A stretch of DNA of 64,000 nt from Myxocyprinus asiaticus (lineage: Eukaryota > Chordata > Actinopteri > Cypriniformes > Catostomidae). The translations under genes and the position numbers were made by a program. The notes below the pieces were generated by a model that made no database searches, had not been told where the DNA came from, and saw only the letters and a program-made list of their open reading frames with translations. Position 1 is the stretch's first letter; the number at the start of each line of letters is the position of its first letter. Positions 1-9,829 of the stretch are shown here, piece by piece. Where the stretch lies: positions 9,503,501 to 9,567,500 of the forward strand of contig NC_059393.1 in NCBI RefSeq assembly GCF_019703515.2. The letters are read 5' to 3'.

Positions 1-179
1 TCTGACGAAGCAGCTGCTTCACTGTTACAGGCATAGCCTTCCTTTCCATGGCAGTGGGTAAGCTATTAGATCCAACATACCTCATCACCAGCCCCAAGCC
101 CTGTTGGCTGGCATTGGTTTACAGTACAAAGGGTAGAGAAAAGTCAGCATATGCTAATACTGGGGCTTGAATTAGACAT

Positions 180-1235
180 TACTTTAATTTGTCAAAAGCA
201 ACATGACATGCTGCAGACTATTCAATTTGACGAGCACTGTACTTCTTGTCCATTGGAACCCCCTAACAAGGCGGCATTTAGTGGCTGTGCTATTTTAGCA
301 AAATTAACAATAAAACATCTATAATAGCCAGAAAGGCCAAGAAATGCCCTCACCTCTCGGACTGTAGTCGGTATAGGTCATTCTTGAACTGCAACAGTCT
401 TATCTGGGTCTGGCCGCACCCCAGTCTTGTCCACTAAGTGGCCGAGGAACTTAACTTGGGCTTGGAAAAGTTGACACTTGTCCGATCTCAGCTTCAGTCT
501 GTGATGGGTCAGCCGCTGGAACACCTGTTCAAGGTGACTAAGATGAGTGGAAAAATCTACTGAATACACAATGATGTCATCTAGATACACTAGTAGAAAA
601 TCGACAATGTGTCCACTCAGACAGCGTTGCATCAGTCTCTGAAATGTAGCCGGGGCATTACAAAGCCCAAAGGGCATGCACTGGAATTCAAATAGCCCAA
701 GGGGTGTAGCAAATGCAGTCTTAGAATGATCATCAGGGCGCACACCTAATTGCCAGTACCCACTTGCCAGGTCAAGAGTACTAAACCATTCAGCCTTTGT
801 CAATTTGGTCAATGTCTCCTCAATTCTGGGAAGAGGAAAAGCATCTTTATGGGTCACAGCATTCAATTTGCAGTAATCAACACAAAATCGCCAACCCCCA
901 TCCTTTTTTCTCACAATGACTACTGGGGCTGCCCAGGGACTAGCACTCTCCGAAATTATTCCTTTATCAAACATACCTGCTAGAAGTGTCTTCATCTCTT
1001 GGTACATCATAGGGGGCAATGGGCAAAATTCTTCTCAAATTGGAGGGGCATCACCAGTGTGAATCCTTTGTTGCACCGCCTCAGTGTGGCCCACATCATC
1101 TTCATCCTTCACAAAGACACTAGGCCATTTCTGCAGCATTGCATACAAATCTTGATGCTGAATTTCGGTCAAACCTGGGCACTCCACTCCGTGTTCTGGA
1201 GCCTCCACTATCCTCACCCCCATGTTGGGCCTCAT
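180..1235 (-). pseudogene. pol: Ty3/gypsy reverse transcriptase (start of RNase H region degraded)
   Basis: In retrotransposition this enzyme copies element RNA into cDNA. The 213-residue open stretch at 378-1019 carries the RT fingers and palm: a KKDGGWRFCVDY block, a STLDLASGYWQ block with the first catalytic Asp, a MPFGLCNAPATFQRLM block, and the catalytic YLDD box. The upstream linker (1035-1235) ends in the GDAPPI segment typical of fish gypsy elements. A TGA at 1035-1037 separates linker from RT where the family usually has Arg, which fits CGA to TGA decay. A second TGA at 378-380 stands where Trp is expected. Past it the frame continues into [11 protein letters not shown], the usual RT-to-RNase H transition, and then into degraded RNase H-like sequence. 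Cys in place of Arg in the FCVDYxKLN block is another change compatible with CpG decay. Confidence 0.9.
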
Positions 1236-1259
1236 GTATTCAGATAGAAGACAAAGGCA

Positions 1260-3210
1260 GGCCTAACACAGTTGCAAAACCTAACTGAGGCCCACATACA
1301 GAGTCATAAATCTTACTGATTAAAAACCGTGCCAAAATCAAACAAAGGGAGTCCAAAACAGACTACAAATCCAGTGAAGCCTTGCTCACTAAAGAATCAA
1401 ACTCTCAACTCCTATTGGATGAGGCACACAACAGAACGCCCCTCAACCATGATGTCATCGGAGTAGAAATAACTCTGAGATGCATCCGGGATTTGCTTCC
1501 AGCAACTTTGCTCGCCGTGCGTAGATGCAGCTCATCGCTACTCTCAGGTGTAGCCTCGCAGCTCAAGGAAGTAACATCTGACTTGAAACTGTGGCCATAC
1601 AATCTCCATCTCGCTGGATGAGTTGAGATTACTCTAACGGATCCGAAGGAGACCGCTGAACAATCCGCATCTTCATCCATTTGCCTGCAGAAGTGAAGAG
1701 AGAAAAGATTTCTCTTCCATCTTTAATCAAGTCGACATCGTTGATTTCTCCGCCAGCCCGCCGAGAATCAGCAGCCGTACCGCCTGCCGACAGAGCGGGG
1801 AAACGGCCTCCCATCATCACCGGAGCCTCGAGGAACCGAGTCGGAGTTAAAGGACGGATGAACACACATTTGTCTGTGTCTCCATATGATTCAAGTAAGA
1901 GGTTTATGTCTGGGCAGAGATAGAATATTATAGTGTGTTATTCTTGTGTATCAAGGTTATTGCTTGTACAGTTTACGGACCACTGAGTCCGCTCATCGCT
2001 GCTAATAATACTCAAGGTATTACTGTAATGTACTGTTATCACAAATGATATCTCCTGTAACCACATTGGACTGTTGTGTATTTCCGCCATCGTGGATGAG
2101 ACCGGCACACTGAGTTTATCCATTAAAGAATCAAAGACCGCGGGATGGTTTATGAGCCGTCCACCGCGTCTCTGAATGATAAACTAACAGCTGCTTTCTC
2201 TCCCACAATCGCGAAACCGGCTTTGGTGCCATCACTTAATTCTCTCTCTCTCTCTCTCTCGTATTAACCACACACACACACACGCGACCCTTCACAAACA
2301 GTCTCGCACACACCTTTGGCTAGTAGATAACTTCGTGATGAAGCTCAGCTTGTCCCTAAGTTATCTTACAAGCGGAGACACGCGGTAAATGGGCTGACAC
2401 CATTGACCGGCTTCTCTCCACCCACATTCGCGGCCATATTCTCTGGCCGGAAATCTCGCGTGACATACTCTCACACACACACACACCTTCCTCATGTGTT
2501 ATAGGATTATTTTGGTTACCATATCCAGTCATATCACTGTTTAGTTTGTAGTTGTAAGTCAGAAGTTTATTGACTGCATTGTATTGATTATTAATTGATA
2601 TTACTGCATAAATAAACTTTGTTATATTTCAAAAAGAAGTGTTTTGGTTTATTTTGCATACACCTGTGTCAAATGCTGAAAGGATGTCAGTGCTCGGATT
2701 CAAGCCTTCATTGTTTTTTTTCTCGAAAATCGATATTCTTCGGATGTCGATTTTCCTAAGAGAACAATCTAATATTGAGACTGTTATACTCTCTGGTTAT
2801 TAGTCCCTGATTCCAGGGTGGTGCCCCGCCGATATTAATTCGTATTAATATTCTATTGATTTTTGATAATTGATAATTATCTTTGATGATTGTTGAATTT
2901 GAAGGATTAATAAGCTAGTGTTAATTTTAATCAATGTTTCATCGGTTAACAATTAATGATTATTTTTGATAATTTTTGATTTAAAGGATTTAAAAAAGCT
3001 AACATTGATTCAAATCAATGTTCTATTGATTTTAATAATTAATAATTATCTTTGATAATTATTAATTGTTGCTAATAACCAAACCCGCTCCTAAACGTAG
3101 CGCACTACATTTACTGGAGCCCCATATCAGGTTTTAATGAGTTAGATTCTATTATTTAATTTAAATATTAATTAATAACTAATGAAATAATAATTATTAT
3201 TTCTGATAGT
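1260..3210 (+). mobile_element. Unidentified ~2 kb insert splitting the gypsy copy; LTR-like features
   Basis: Gypsy similarity stops near 3210 and resumes near 1240, so the sequence between is foreign. It begins GC-rich with no long ORF that I recognise and contains short (TC)n and (CA)n runs at 2240-2285. An AATAAA polyadenylation signal lies near 2610, followed by an AT-rich end with an 87-bp tandem repeat. A 'TGGAGCCCC' string at 3115-3123 resembles a primer-binding-site core. Together this suggests an LTR (plus orientation) with a scrap of internal sequence. I could not define terminal repeats or a target duplication, so the family is open. Confidence 0.4.
2843..3070. repeat. AT-rich 87-bp tandem repeat, about 2.6 copies
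   Basis: The motif around 'ctattgatttttgataatt' near 2850 recurs in altered form near 2935 and 3022, a regular spacing of 87 bp. Each copy ends in 'gataatt'-type strings. It lies inside the insert that splits the gypsy copy. Confidence 0.6.
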
Positions 3211-4024
3211 AACACTGATCTAAACAACCAGTAAAGCCCTACACCCACAATACCGTAAGGGTCCATCGTGAGGCCGAGATCCCTACGTCCATAAATGTCA
3301 GGAGTGTCAACTTCGAACAGCCTTCCTAATTTGTGGTATCGTCCTACAGAGACAGTATAAGGGTGTATATTACAAAGTCTCACCGGAATCCGACCATCTC
3401 TTACCACCGAAACAGTCCTTGCAGTAGGCCCACCCGTGCACGGCCCCATACCACAACTTCACTTCTTGATGGAATACATACACCTTATTGATTAACCAGC
3501 CACACATAGCCCACGGAACCATCTTGCTGTACAGGGGTTGCGACCCGCCGACAGTCAGCAGTAGCTTTCTGCCATGCTTGTCATTCTCTAACGTTCTGAA
3601 ATGACAACGATTGGGGCTTCTCGGGATTCTGAAACAAAGCACTCCAACAATGTGAACTTACATTCATGCCGATAATCAAAGGGTTTGTAGAGAACTCATC
3701 TTGCACTATGAAAATGCCACTGGCTGGAATGTGGAACTCGGCGACTTTAAAATCCAGCACTGCATAGCCAACGTAAGGAATTTCATGACCATTAGCTGCC
3801 CTCAGGGTCAAGACAGGGGCTTGTCCTAGCTGAGCTTGAGAGAAACTTTCCTTAAACATGTTCTGTTGCATCAAGGTAACTTGAGATCCAGTATCTAATA
3901 GTCCTTTACATTCAACCCCTTGGATCAAACACTTACAATGGGGCAGCCGCCGATAAAGAATTGTGTGGTCCCAGGACCCTCTGCTTTGGGTGGCCCCACT
4001 GCTTGGACCTCTGCAGCAGGGCAA
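3210..4024 (-). pseudogene. Ty3/gypsy retropepsin-like protease and linker to RT
   Basis: The reading frame at 3581-4024 contains LLDTGSQVTLM, the DTG active-site loop of a retroviral-type aspartic protease, followed by a flap-like region and an IIGMNV segment typical of the protease C-terminal half. In polyproteins such a protease matures Gag and Pol. The frame is lost after a stop near 3581. Recognisable linker sequence then continues in shifted frames, with a segment RDGRIPVRLCNIHPY around 3370-3410 and KLGRLFEVD around 3310-3330, until similarity ends near 3210 where the foreign insert begins. At least one frameshift and one stop make the copy inactive. Confidence 0.82.
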
Positions 4025-4061
4025 ACTAGTTTAAACTCGCCCTGGGTATGACACTGTGCTT

Positions 4062-4755
4062 ACAATATGTTGCAATATGCCCTGACCGGTGGCAACGTTG
4101 ACAGATAGGCTTACCATACTCATCCTACCTATTCAGTGAGCCATAGCCTCTCCTACGCTCAGAGGGGAAATTTTCTGGCTGAGGATGCATCTGAACCATT
4201 TATAATGCGGCAGTAGATGCTCGAAACTCCCTCATCATGTCCTGGGTCAGTTCTCATATCTGCCCCTTAACTTCGTCCAGGATTTCTCGCTTCAGGTCAG
4301 CTTTCCAATTTAGCCTCTGCGGACAAGAATCATTTGGAATGGGCTTGCTAACAGTAGCACATATCGTTTCATACCTTAGTTGTCTGTACTCAGCTTCCAA
4401 AAGCAAAGCTTCTTGATGTAGCTCAGAGAATGTTGCCTCGGGGTTCCCGGGCATACGTCTTCAAGGCCCTCAAGAAAGACCCATCTTCTAACCCCAACAA
4501 CAGCTGCTCCTTCAACTGTTCTTCAGCAAGGGTCCCTTCCAGGCTGTGCCGCTGCAACCTACAGTAGAATTCTCGAAGTTGTAACACAAATGTCTTAAAA
4601 GGCTCCTCTTTTCTCTGTCTACAACTAAAAAAATGTGATCTAAGGACAGGAAGGGGTATTTCTCCTGCATAAAGAGAATCCAAATGATCAAAAATCTGAA
4701 TTACGTTATCTCTATCATTATCAGTTAAAACACATATTTCTCTTTTTGCAGTCTG
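4062..4755 (-). pseudogene. gag: Ty3/gypsy gag with CCHC zinc knuckle
   Basis: Gag packages element RNA in virus-like particles. The reading frame from about 4755 into 4423 has the capsid-like pattern VLRSHFFSCRQ followed by a LQLREFYCRLQ helix and LKEQLLLGLEDG, a region seen in gypsy and SCAN-type capsids. A frameshift near 4450 moves the continuation (ATFSELHQEALLLEAEYR) to another frame. At 4062-4103 a nucleocapsid zinc knuckle reads CQRCHRSGHIATYC, a perfect CX2CX4HX4C pattern. It sits directly before the protease in the minus-strand order. The frameshifts make it a pseudogene, and the N-terminus is not resolved. Confidence 0.8.
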
Positions 4756-4819
4756 TGGTTACCCAGTACGTGGTTATCCGGCATTGGTTAAATCACACCA
4801 TGGCCTTTCCATGGTTTCT

Positions 4820-4938
4820 TGTAGTTAATCACGATTAATCGCATGAGAGGACAAAATATGAGTGGATAAAATATGCTTCATACAACAGAAAATGAACACA
4901 GCACAATTCAAAATATGTAAAAAAAAAAAAATTGAAAT

Positions 4939-5015
<77 letters not shown>

Positions 5016-6292
5016 GTATGTGTATTATGACAGGACATATTTGCTTCTTTTTATGGTGTTTTAACTTACATAATGTTTAGAGGAGCACAGTGGAATTAAA
5101 TAGCTCTGGTTATGTGACTATCTGCTCCACTCATGCGGGAAAAAAAGTCTGCACTGTCATATATAATTGACAACTCTGTGTAAAATACATAAACAACTCC
5201 TTTTAGACCGCTTTCACCCTGTTCGGTGGGATTAAATGGGCTAATGACAGTGTAGATTACCTGCAGGGTTCCAGCATCTTCTGCTGTTCTACAGTGGCTA
5301 GTGCACTATCAAATGCACTATTATGCAGAGACACTGTGACAGAACCTTGGAGACTGTGCACAGCAGGGTTTCTGTTAGCTGGAAATGTCCAACAAATTCA
5401 AAAATTGTTTGCGCTGCTACTTTCCTGACAGTTTGCGAAGTTCAAAAGCAGCCTGCTTTATTCCCGTCTCGTGTGCTAGTTTAAAACTTTTCCTTTAGCG
5501 CAGCGGTTGATTAACAGGTGAGTAGATCCTGAAATTCATGCACAAATTCAACGGGAGAGTTCATTCATGATAACATGTAAACAAACAACAACAAAAAAAG
5601 AACATCTCGCACCAGTTTGGGGTGATTCAATCAGAAGTGTACAAGCGAGACACATCACCGTTATAATTGGTCGTATTATGCTTCTTTTTTTGACCACTTG
5701 TGTTTGAATTTCGTGGGAGAGACTCTGGTATAATGACACATTAATCATTAGGCCTATGTCAGTATATTATTGCATCATATAGTGCAAAAAGTAAAAGAAG
5801 AAATAGAAAGTGCTTAAAATGCACACCGTTTCTCTTCATTATACTTGCATTTAATCTAAGCACAAACATGAGATTACGAGCAGAATTCAAAGTAACTTAT
5901 TGTAATACCTGAATTAGCAGAGCTTCAAATGTGTGTGCTTACAGATGAGATGAGTAGTTTTTTTTCCAATTTATCCAGCAAACTTTATCATTCCTGGACA
6001 CGTTGGCCAGCACTAAAACTCTGGTGCGCAAGGCCGCTCCAGTCATGTTACGAGCACTATCTAACTGTGTTTTTTGTGTGCTTCATTCTAAATGTTCCCA
6101 GCTTTGCTACATTGATAAAATGCTTGGCACAGGTCTCAGCATAATGTCTCTCACCATCTGCTTTCACAACGGTCAATGCATGGTTTATAAAAAGGGTCAT
6201 ATAAGGACGTGCGTTAAAGGCGTTAAAAAAGAGTGGCATTAAAGGAATATTGCGTTAACGTGTTATTAACACGTTAACTTTGACAGCTCTAG
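4820..6292. repeat. Degenerate DNA-transposon-like repeat with gttaac-rich ends
   Basis: One edge reads 'tagttaatcacgattaatcg' (4822-4841). The other ends 'cacgttaactttgacagctc' (6269-6288), preceded by a small palindrome 'cgtgttattaacacg'. I recognise both as edges of a widespread vertebrate repeat type, probably hAT-like. The interior holds a (TA)n array and sequence with no recognisable ORF. It may be two fragments rather than one element. Confidence 0.35.
4945..5012. repeat. (TA)n microsatellite
   Basis: A pure TA dinucleotide array of about 34 units. Apparent IYIYIY proteins on both strands are only its translation. Confidence 0.97.
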
Positions 6293-6339
6293 TTTTTAGT
6301 TGTAAATGATGTAATGCATTCAACAGGAATGCATATTTT

Positions 6340-6395
6340 ATTAACCCCAATCCCTAACCCAAACCCAAACCCCAACCCTAAACCTAACCATCAGT
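6340..6395. repeat. Short telomere-like CCCTAA/CCCAAA-rich stretch
   Basis: Imperfect 'aacccaaaccc' and 'ccctaaac' units over about 50 bp. The units are irregular and the sequence is interstitial. Such runs occur inside dispersed fish repeats, so this is not a chromosome end. Confidence 0.5.
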
Positions 6396-6399
6396 GGAG

Positions 6400-7430
6400 T
6401 AAAACATTTATTTTAGAGTAAAAATGCAACCTCAGAATCGCACTCACTATTGCTTATGTGAACACAATTACTTCCTGGTTCCAGTAGGATCAGAACGTCT
6501 CGGTGGTTGCTTGCACAGTGCACTATCACTAATGTTAGAGGGAAATATGATAATTCTCGAATTTATGCAAAGATTCCTGATGGGGATGGCACTTCTCAGC
6601 AATTTTTTTCTGAATGGGATTAATTTCAGGCTACAGGAACTTTCTGAAGCAACATGTAGCATTCCCATGTGTTTTTGGTTGTTAGCATGACCAGTAGCAA
6701 TAGTGATGTTTGCCGTACCCAACACCACTACTGATCTGTTATAAAGAATTATCTTATTACATTGTTTTTATGTATTGTTCCTTTCTGGATAATCATCTTA
6801 TTGAGGTGAACGAGTGATTGAAATGATCTTATCCAAAATGCTAATGTTTGTGTTTGCAGAAGAAACACAGTAGTTATACATTTGTAAAACATTTATTTTT
6901 TCTGAAGGGTACAGTAGTGGTTGGGGAATGTTCAGGCTTCATCTCCTGATTGTCTGGGAGTTTGGGCTGAACAATGGCAAGCTTGCAGCCTCCATGCTGT
7001 GAAGTTCACTTTGCTTTTGTTCTCAACACACTTCTATTAAAACTGAAGGCTGGTGAGGGGAGAGCAGGAGGGCGTACAGTGGGCTGAGAGACAGGGCAGG
7101 ACGGAGGGGTGGGGGGCATCTGTTTGTGCATTGTATGTTTTCCCGAGTTAACAGCAGAGGAAATGAACACAGAAGCTAAATATACAAACATCACAATGAG
7201 CTAGCAAATAGCAGCTGCGCGCTAATGTAATGAGTATAATAGCAGATAAAGTCAGGGAGCGGAAATGAGGATCTGGTGGCAAAGTATGAACAGATAGATG
7301 GATGGACAGATAGATTTAATGTGGGATAGTTTGATGATTATGAACTGGAAATCAAGGACAGAGCAGAGAGAGCCACAAGTATGGGGGTCAAGTTCCAGAA
7401 ATCCCATTCATTTTTTCCATAGGCATACTT
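6400..7430. other. No gene recognised
   Basis: The stretch contains only short open frames without family similarity that I can see. There is no long repeat structure. Confidence 0.5.
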
Positions 7431-7785
7431 GATCTATTTTAATTGATAACATATAAACCTTTAAAGACAAACCTACCGTGAGCTCTGAGGTTCTTTATTG
7501 ATGGAATATGCTTCCGCTAAAGCCAACAGTCCACGTTATTTCAAGTTTATTGTTTAAAAATCTTGTTTAAAAGTGGAATTCCTGGAGAACATACACCACC
7601 CATGGTCCATCAGAGAAAGATCCACCAATCAGAGAACCGTGGCCAAAAAACCTTGACACACAATCCCAGCAGTTACCGCCCACTTCTATAACATACTGTG
7701 AATGATGCAATCGAATCGGTCTTCCTACACTCTCAAACTACTTATATATTTGCATATATCAGAATATTTTTAAAGTAAACTTAAA
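7430..7785 (+). repeat. Left half of a dispersed repeat interrupted by the LTR/DIRS block
   Basis: This matches 34430-34740 along its length, including 'ccaccaatcagagaa', 'ctacttatatatttg' and the 'gagctctgaggtt'-type start. The matching right half of the same repeat (34865-35075) is found at 14586-14815, beyond the DIRS element. The two pieces therefore look like one copy split by later insertions. Confidence 0.72.
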
Positions 7786-7888
7786 ATTAGGGATGTGCAC
7801 GAGTAATTGAGTAACTTGTTCTGCACCAGCTACACCAGTATTAAAAACACTATTTAAAACACTATCACAAATTACAATAAAATATCAC

Positions 7889-8620
7889 TGTAACGGGTTC
7901 AGGATGGGCAAGGAGGAGGAGGGAACCAGCAGAACAGTCAACATAACTTTAATGACATAAAAGAACTGAACATATCATAAAACACATAGACGCACACACG
8001 TAGCAGCCACGCATGTCTCTCTCTCTCTCAAACTGGTGCCCCCGGCTCGTCTTTATCACCCTCCTGGCTGATTGGGCTGATTCAGCTCCAGGCGTCCATC
8101 CACCACCCGATTCAGGCCGGGGAAACCTCCGGTATGACGTACTCCCCTCCCATCCTGGAGGGGAAGTTTTACCCTTCCAGCCATCCTTCTGCCAGCAGGT
8201 CTTCCCCACCTCTCTGGAGCCCTGAGAGAGATGAGGGGAGGGAGAGGGGAGAGATAAAGAGTGAGGGGGAGAGACAGAGAGAGAGGAGAGAGAGAGAAAA
8301 ACTCACTCGCCGGTCACCGGACACGCCTTCACCTGGTCCTCAGCCACCCCTCCGCCCTCTGGCGGATGACAGCCGCTCCTCCCCTGGCGGACGGCAGTGG
8401 CGAGAACTCCATGACAGCACATCCCTCCTCCTTCCTGGGTTTTGGCACCAGTGTAATGGGTTCAGAATGGGCAACAGTAGGTGAGAACTGGCAGAACAGT
8501 CAACATAACTTTAATGACATAAACAAACTTAAACATAACATAAAACACACAGACAGCACGGCCGTGTGCGTCTCTCTCTCTCTCTCTCTAACTGAATCTC
8601 TCACCAAATCTCACAGTTAC
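7889..8620 (-). mobile_element. Small non-autonomous LTR element (two partial LTRs, primer-binding site)
   Basis: The minus-strand sequence at 8452-8600 and at 7889-8010 is the same LTR end: a 'gtcattaaagttatgttgac' block with ATTAAA as polyadenylation signal, ending in CCATTACA at 8452 and CCGTTACA at 7889. Directly after the first copy comes a primer-binding-site-like string, then about 100-300 bp of internal or U3 sequence, then the second copy. A TATA-like 'gataaagacg' precedes the R region of the second LTR. The U3 region matches the solo LTR at 31598-31933. The upstream LTR is cut short near 8620, close to the DIRS element. The internal part is tiny and has no coding capacity, as in a TRIM or a heavily deleted element. 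Confidence 0.6.
8433..8450 (-). promoter_or_regulatory. Putative tRNA primer-binding site of the small LTR element
   Basis: The minus strand reads TGGTGCCAAAACCCAGGA immediately after an LTR end (one intervening base). TGG at this place followed by a GC-rich 18-mer is the usual form of a reverse-transcription primer site complementary to a tRNA 3' end. Confidence 0.55.
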
Positions 8621-8730
8621 AATTGAATCCACTGGAGGGGCGCTGTGGATGTGTGTCATCCCAGATGTTGGATGAGAAAAGATCATCCTGGTTACTTGCG
8701 TAACTTCCGTTCCCTGATGGAGGGAACGAG

Positions 8731-8887
8731 ACGTTGTGTCGATGTAGTGATACTAGGGGTCACTCTTGGGGGCCTGAAACATTTCTGGTCTTTGATAAAA
8801 GGCCAATGAAAATTGGCGAGTGGTATTTGCATACCACTCCCCCGAACATACGGGTATAAAAGGAGCTGGTATGCAACCACTCATTCA
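8731..8887. repeat. DIRS left (3') inverted terminal repeat
   Basis: Reverse complement of 14406-14562 with only a few mismatches. It includes 'gttgtgtcgatgtagtga', 'ccactcccccgaacat' and a TATA-like 'gggtataaaaggagctgg'. Outside it (8687-8730) lies the left-specific terminal extension 'ttacttgcgtaacttccg', which is mirrored in the internal complementary region. Confidence 0.92.
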
Positions 8888-8962
8888 GGTTTTGTGCTGA
8901 GGAGCTGAGACAAGGTCCCGGCCATTTCAGCGGGTAGTCCAGTGTTGTGGCAGGAGGGACAC

Positions 8963-9066
8963 AATGTCTCGTTCCCTCCATCAGGGAACGGAGGTTACGC
9001 AAGTAATCAGGACGTTCCCTATCTGTCACTCACTCAACGTTGTGTCGATGTAGTAACACTAGGGAT
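8963..9066. repeat. DIRS internal complementary region (ICR)
   Basis: The first part (8963-9010) is the reverse complement of the element's left terminus (8687-8733). The second part (9011-9066) is the reverse complement of the right terminus (14545-14585). The two are fused at about 9010. This is the circle-junction copy that DIRS elements use to complete their ends during replication. Its position next to the 3' terminal repeat is as expected for the family. Confidence 0.88.
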
Positions 9067-9829
9067 CCCTATACGAAACGTCACAACTGACTGAACTGTG
9101 TTACGTGAACTGGCGGTGTGTGACGGGCAGACCACTGTGTGCCTCGTAGCCAGCACACCAGGCCGATACGTAACCACCCCCAATGCTGTTATGAGTGTCG
9201 AACGGCCCTTTGGGGACAAGTTGAGTGCCCAAAAGATAGAGACAGGCTAGCCCAGTCATGGCCTCTTATCCTCTTTTTTCCTCTCCCCAAAAAAAGAGTT
9301 AACCGACTGGGGCCACCAGGTCTATATCAGGGGGGGTGTCCCTCCCAAGGGGAAGACACCGCGGAGACCACACCCTGCCCGGGGGGAGGGGGGTATTTTG
9401 AGTGTAAATATGTCACATGGTCTTGCCAAGCTTTTTCGGAAGTATGTCATGTGGAGAAGTCCCATGGTAGGTCCTACCCTACGGGGGAGGAGTTTCTACA
9501 AACATGGTGACTGGGGCAGAGGGGCCTCTGCCCAAGGAAGATGTAGTTTACCAACAGGGAAACAAATTAGCGGAAGACATATGTCGCATGGGGTTACCTA
9601 TGGGGAACCAACACATGCGGAGCACCTACCCCAGTACAGGGCTTAGTTAGCACATGTACTGAGCCGGCAGCGAGTTTCTCCATAAACTCGTCTGCCACAG
9701 GGCTCGGAGGAAATCATCCAGGGAACACAGTTTGTGAACACTACTGGGAGTCAACAGTGCACGTCTTCAGCTCAGGGGAGGTGAAATGCACTATGCGCAA
9801 GCAATACACCCGACCAGCTGTCCCAGACT
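9067..9829. other. DIRS 3' non-coding region
   Basis: The stretch lies between the recombinase stop region and the internal complementary region. It is GC-rich for this window, like the rest of the DIRS element. Short open frames on both strands show no family signature that I recognise. Confidence 0.5.

Larger units (their letters stand above)
1..4760 (-). mobile_element. Ty3/gypsy-like LTR retrotransposon, internal part, interrupted and decayed
   Basis: Read on the minus strand, gag, zinc knuckle, aspartic protease and reverse transcriptase follow each other in the normal Ty3/gypsy order (gag near 4755, RT down to about 180). The RNase H and integrase parts would lie before the window start. 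No LTR is visible. The copy is broken by in-frame stops and frameshifts, and by an insert of about 2 kb (about 1260-3210) between the protease-to-RT linker and the RT. The right boundary near 4760 is set by where gag similarity fades. This is a dead copy. Confidence 0.88.

Noticed and set aside
6340..6395. Telomeric repeat or chromosome end
   Set aside because: Irregular units, only about 50 bp, embedded in ordinary sequence.
8134..8626. Arg/Glu-rich frames of 116 and 121 codons
   Set aside because: They lie across the LTR element in antisense orientation and include purine-rich low-complexity sequence, with no domain.
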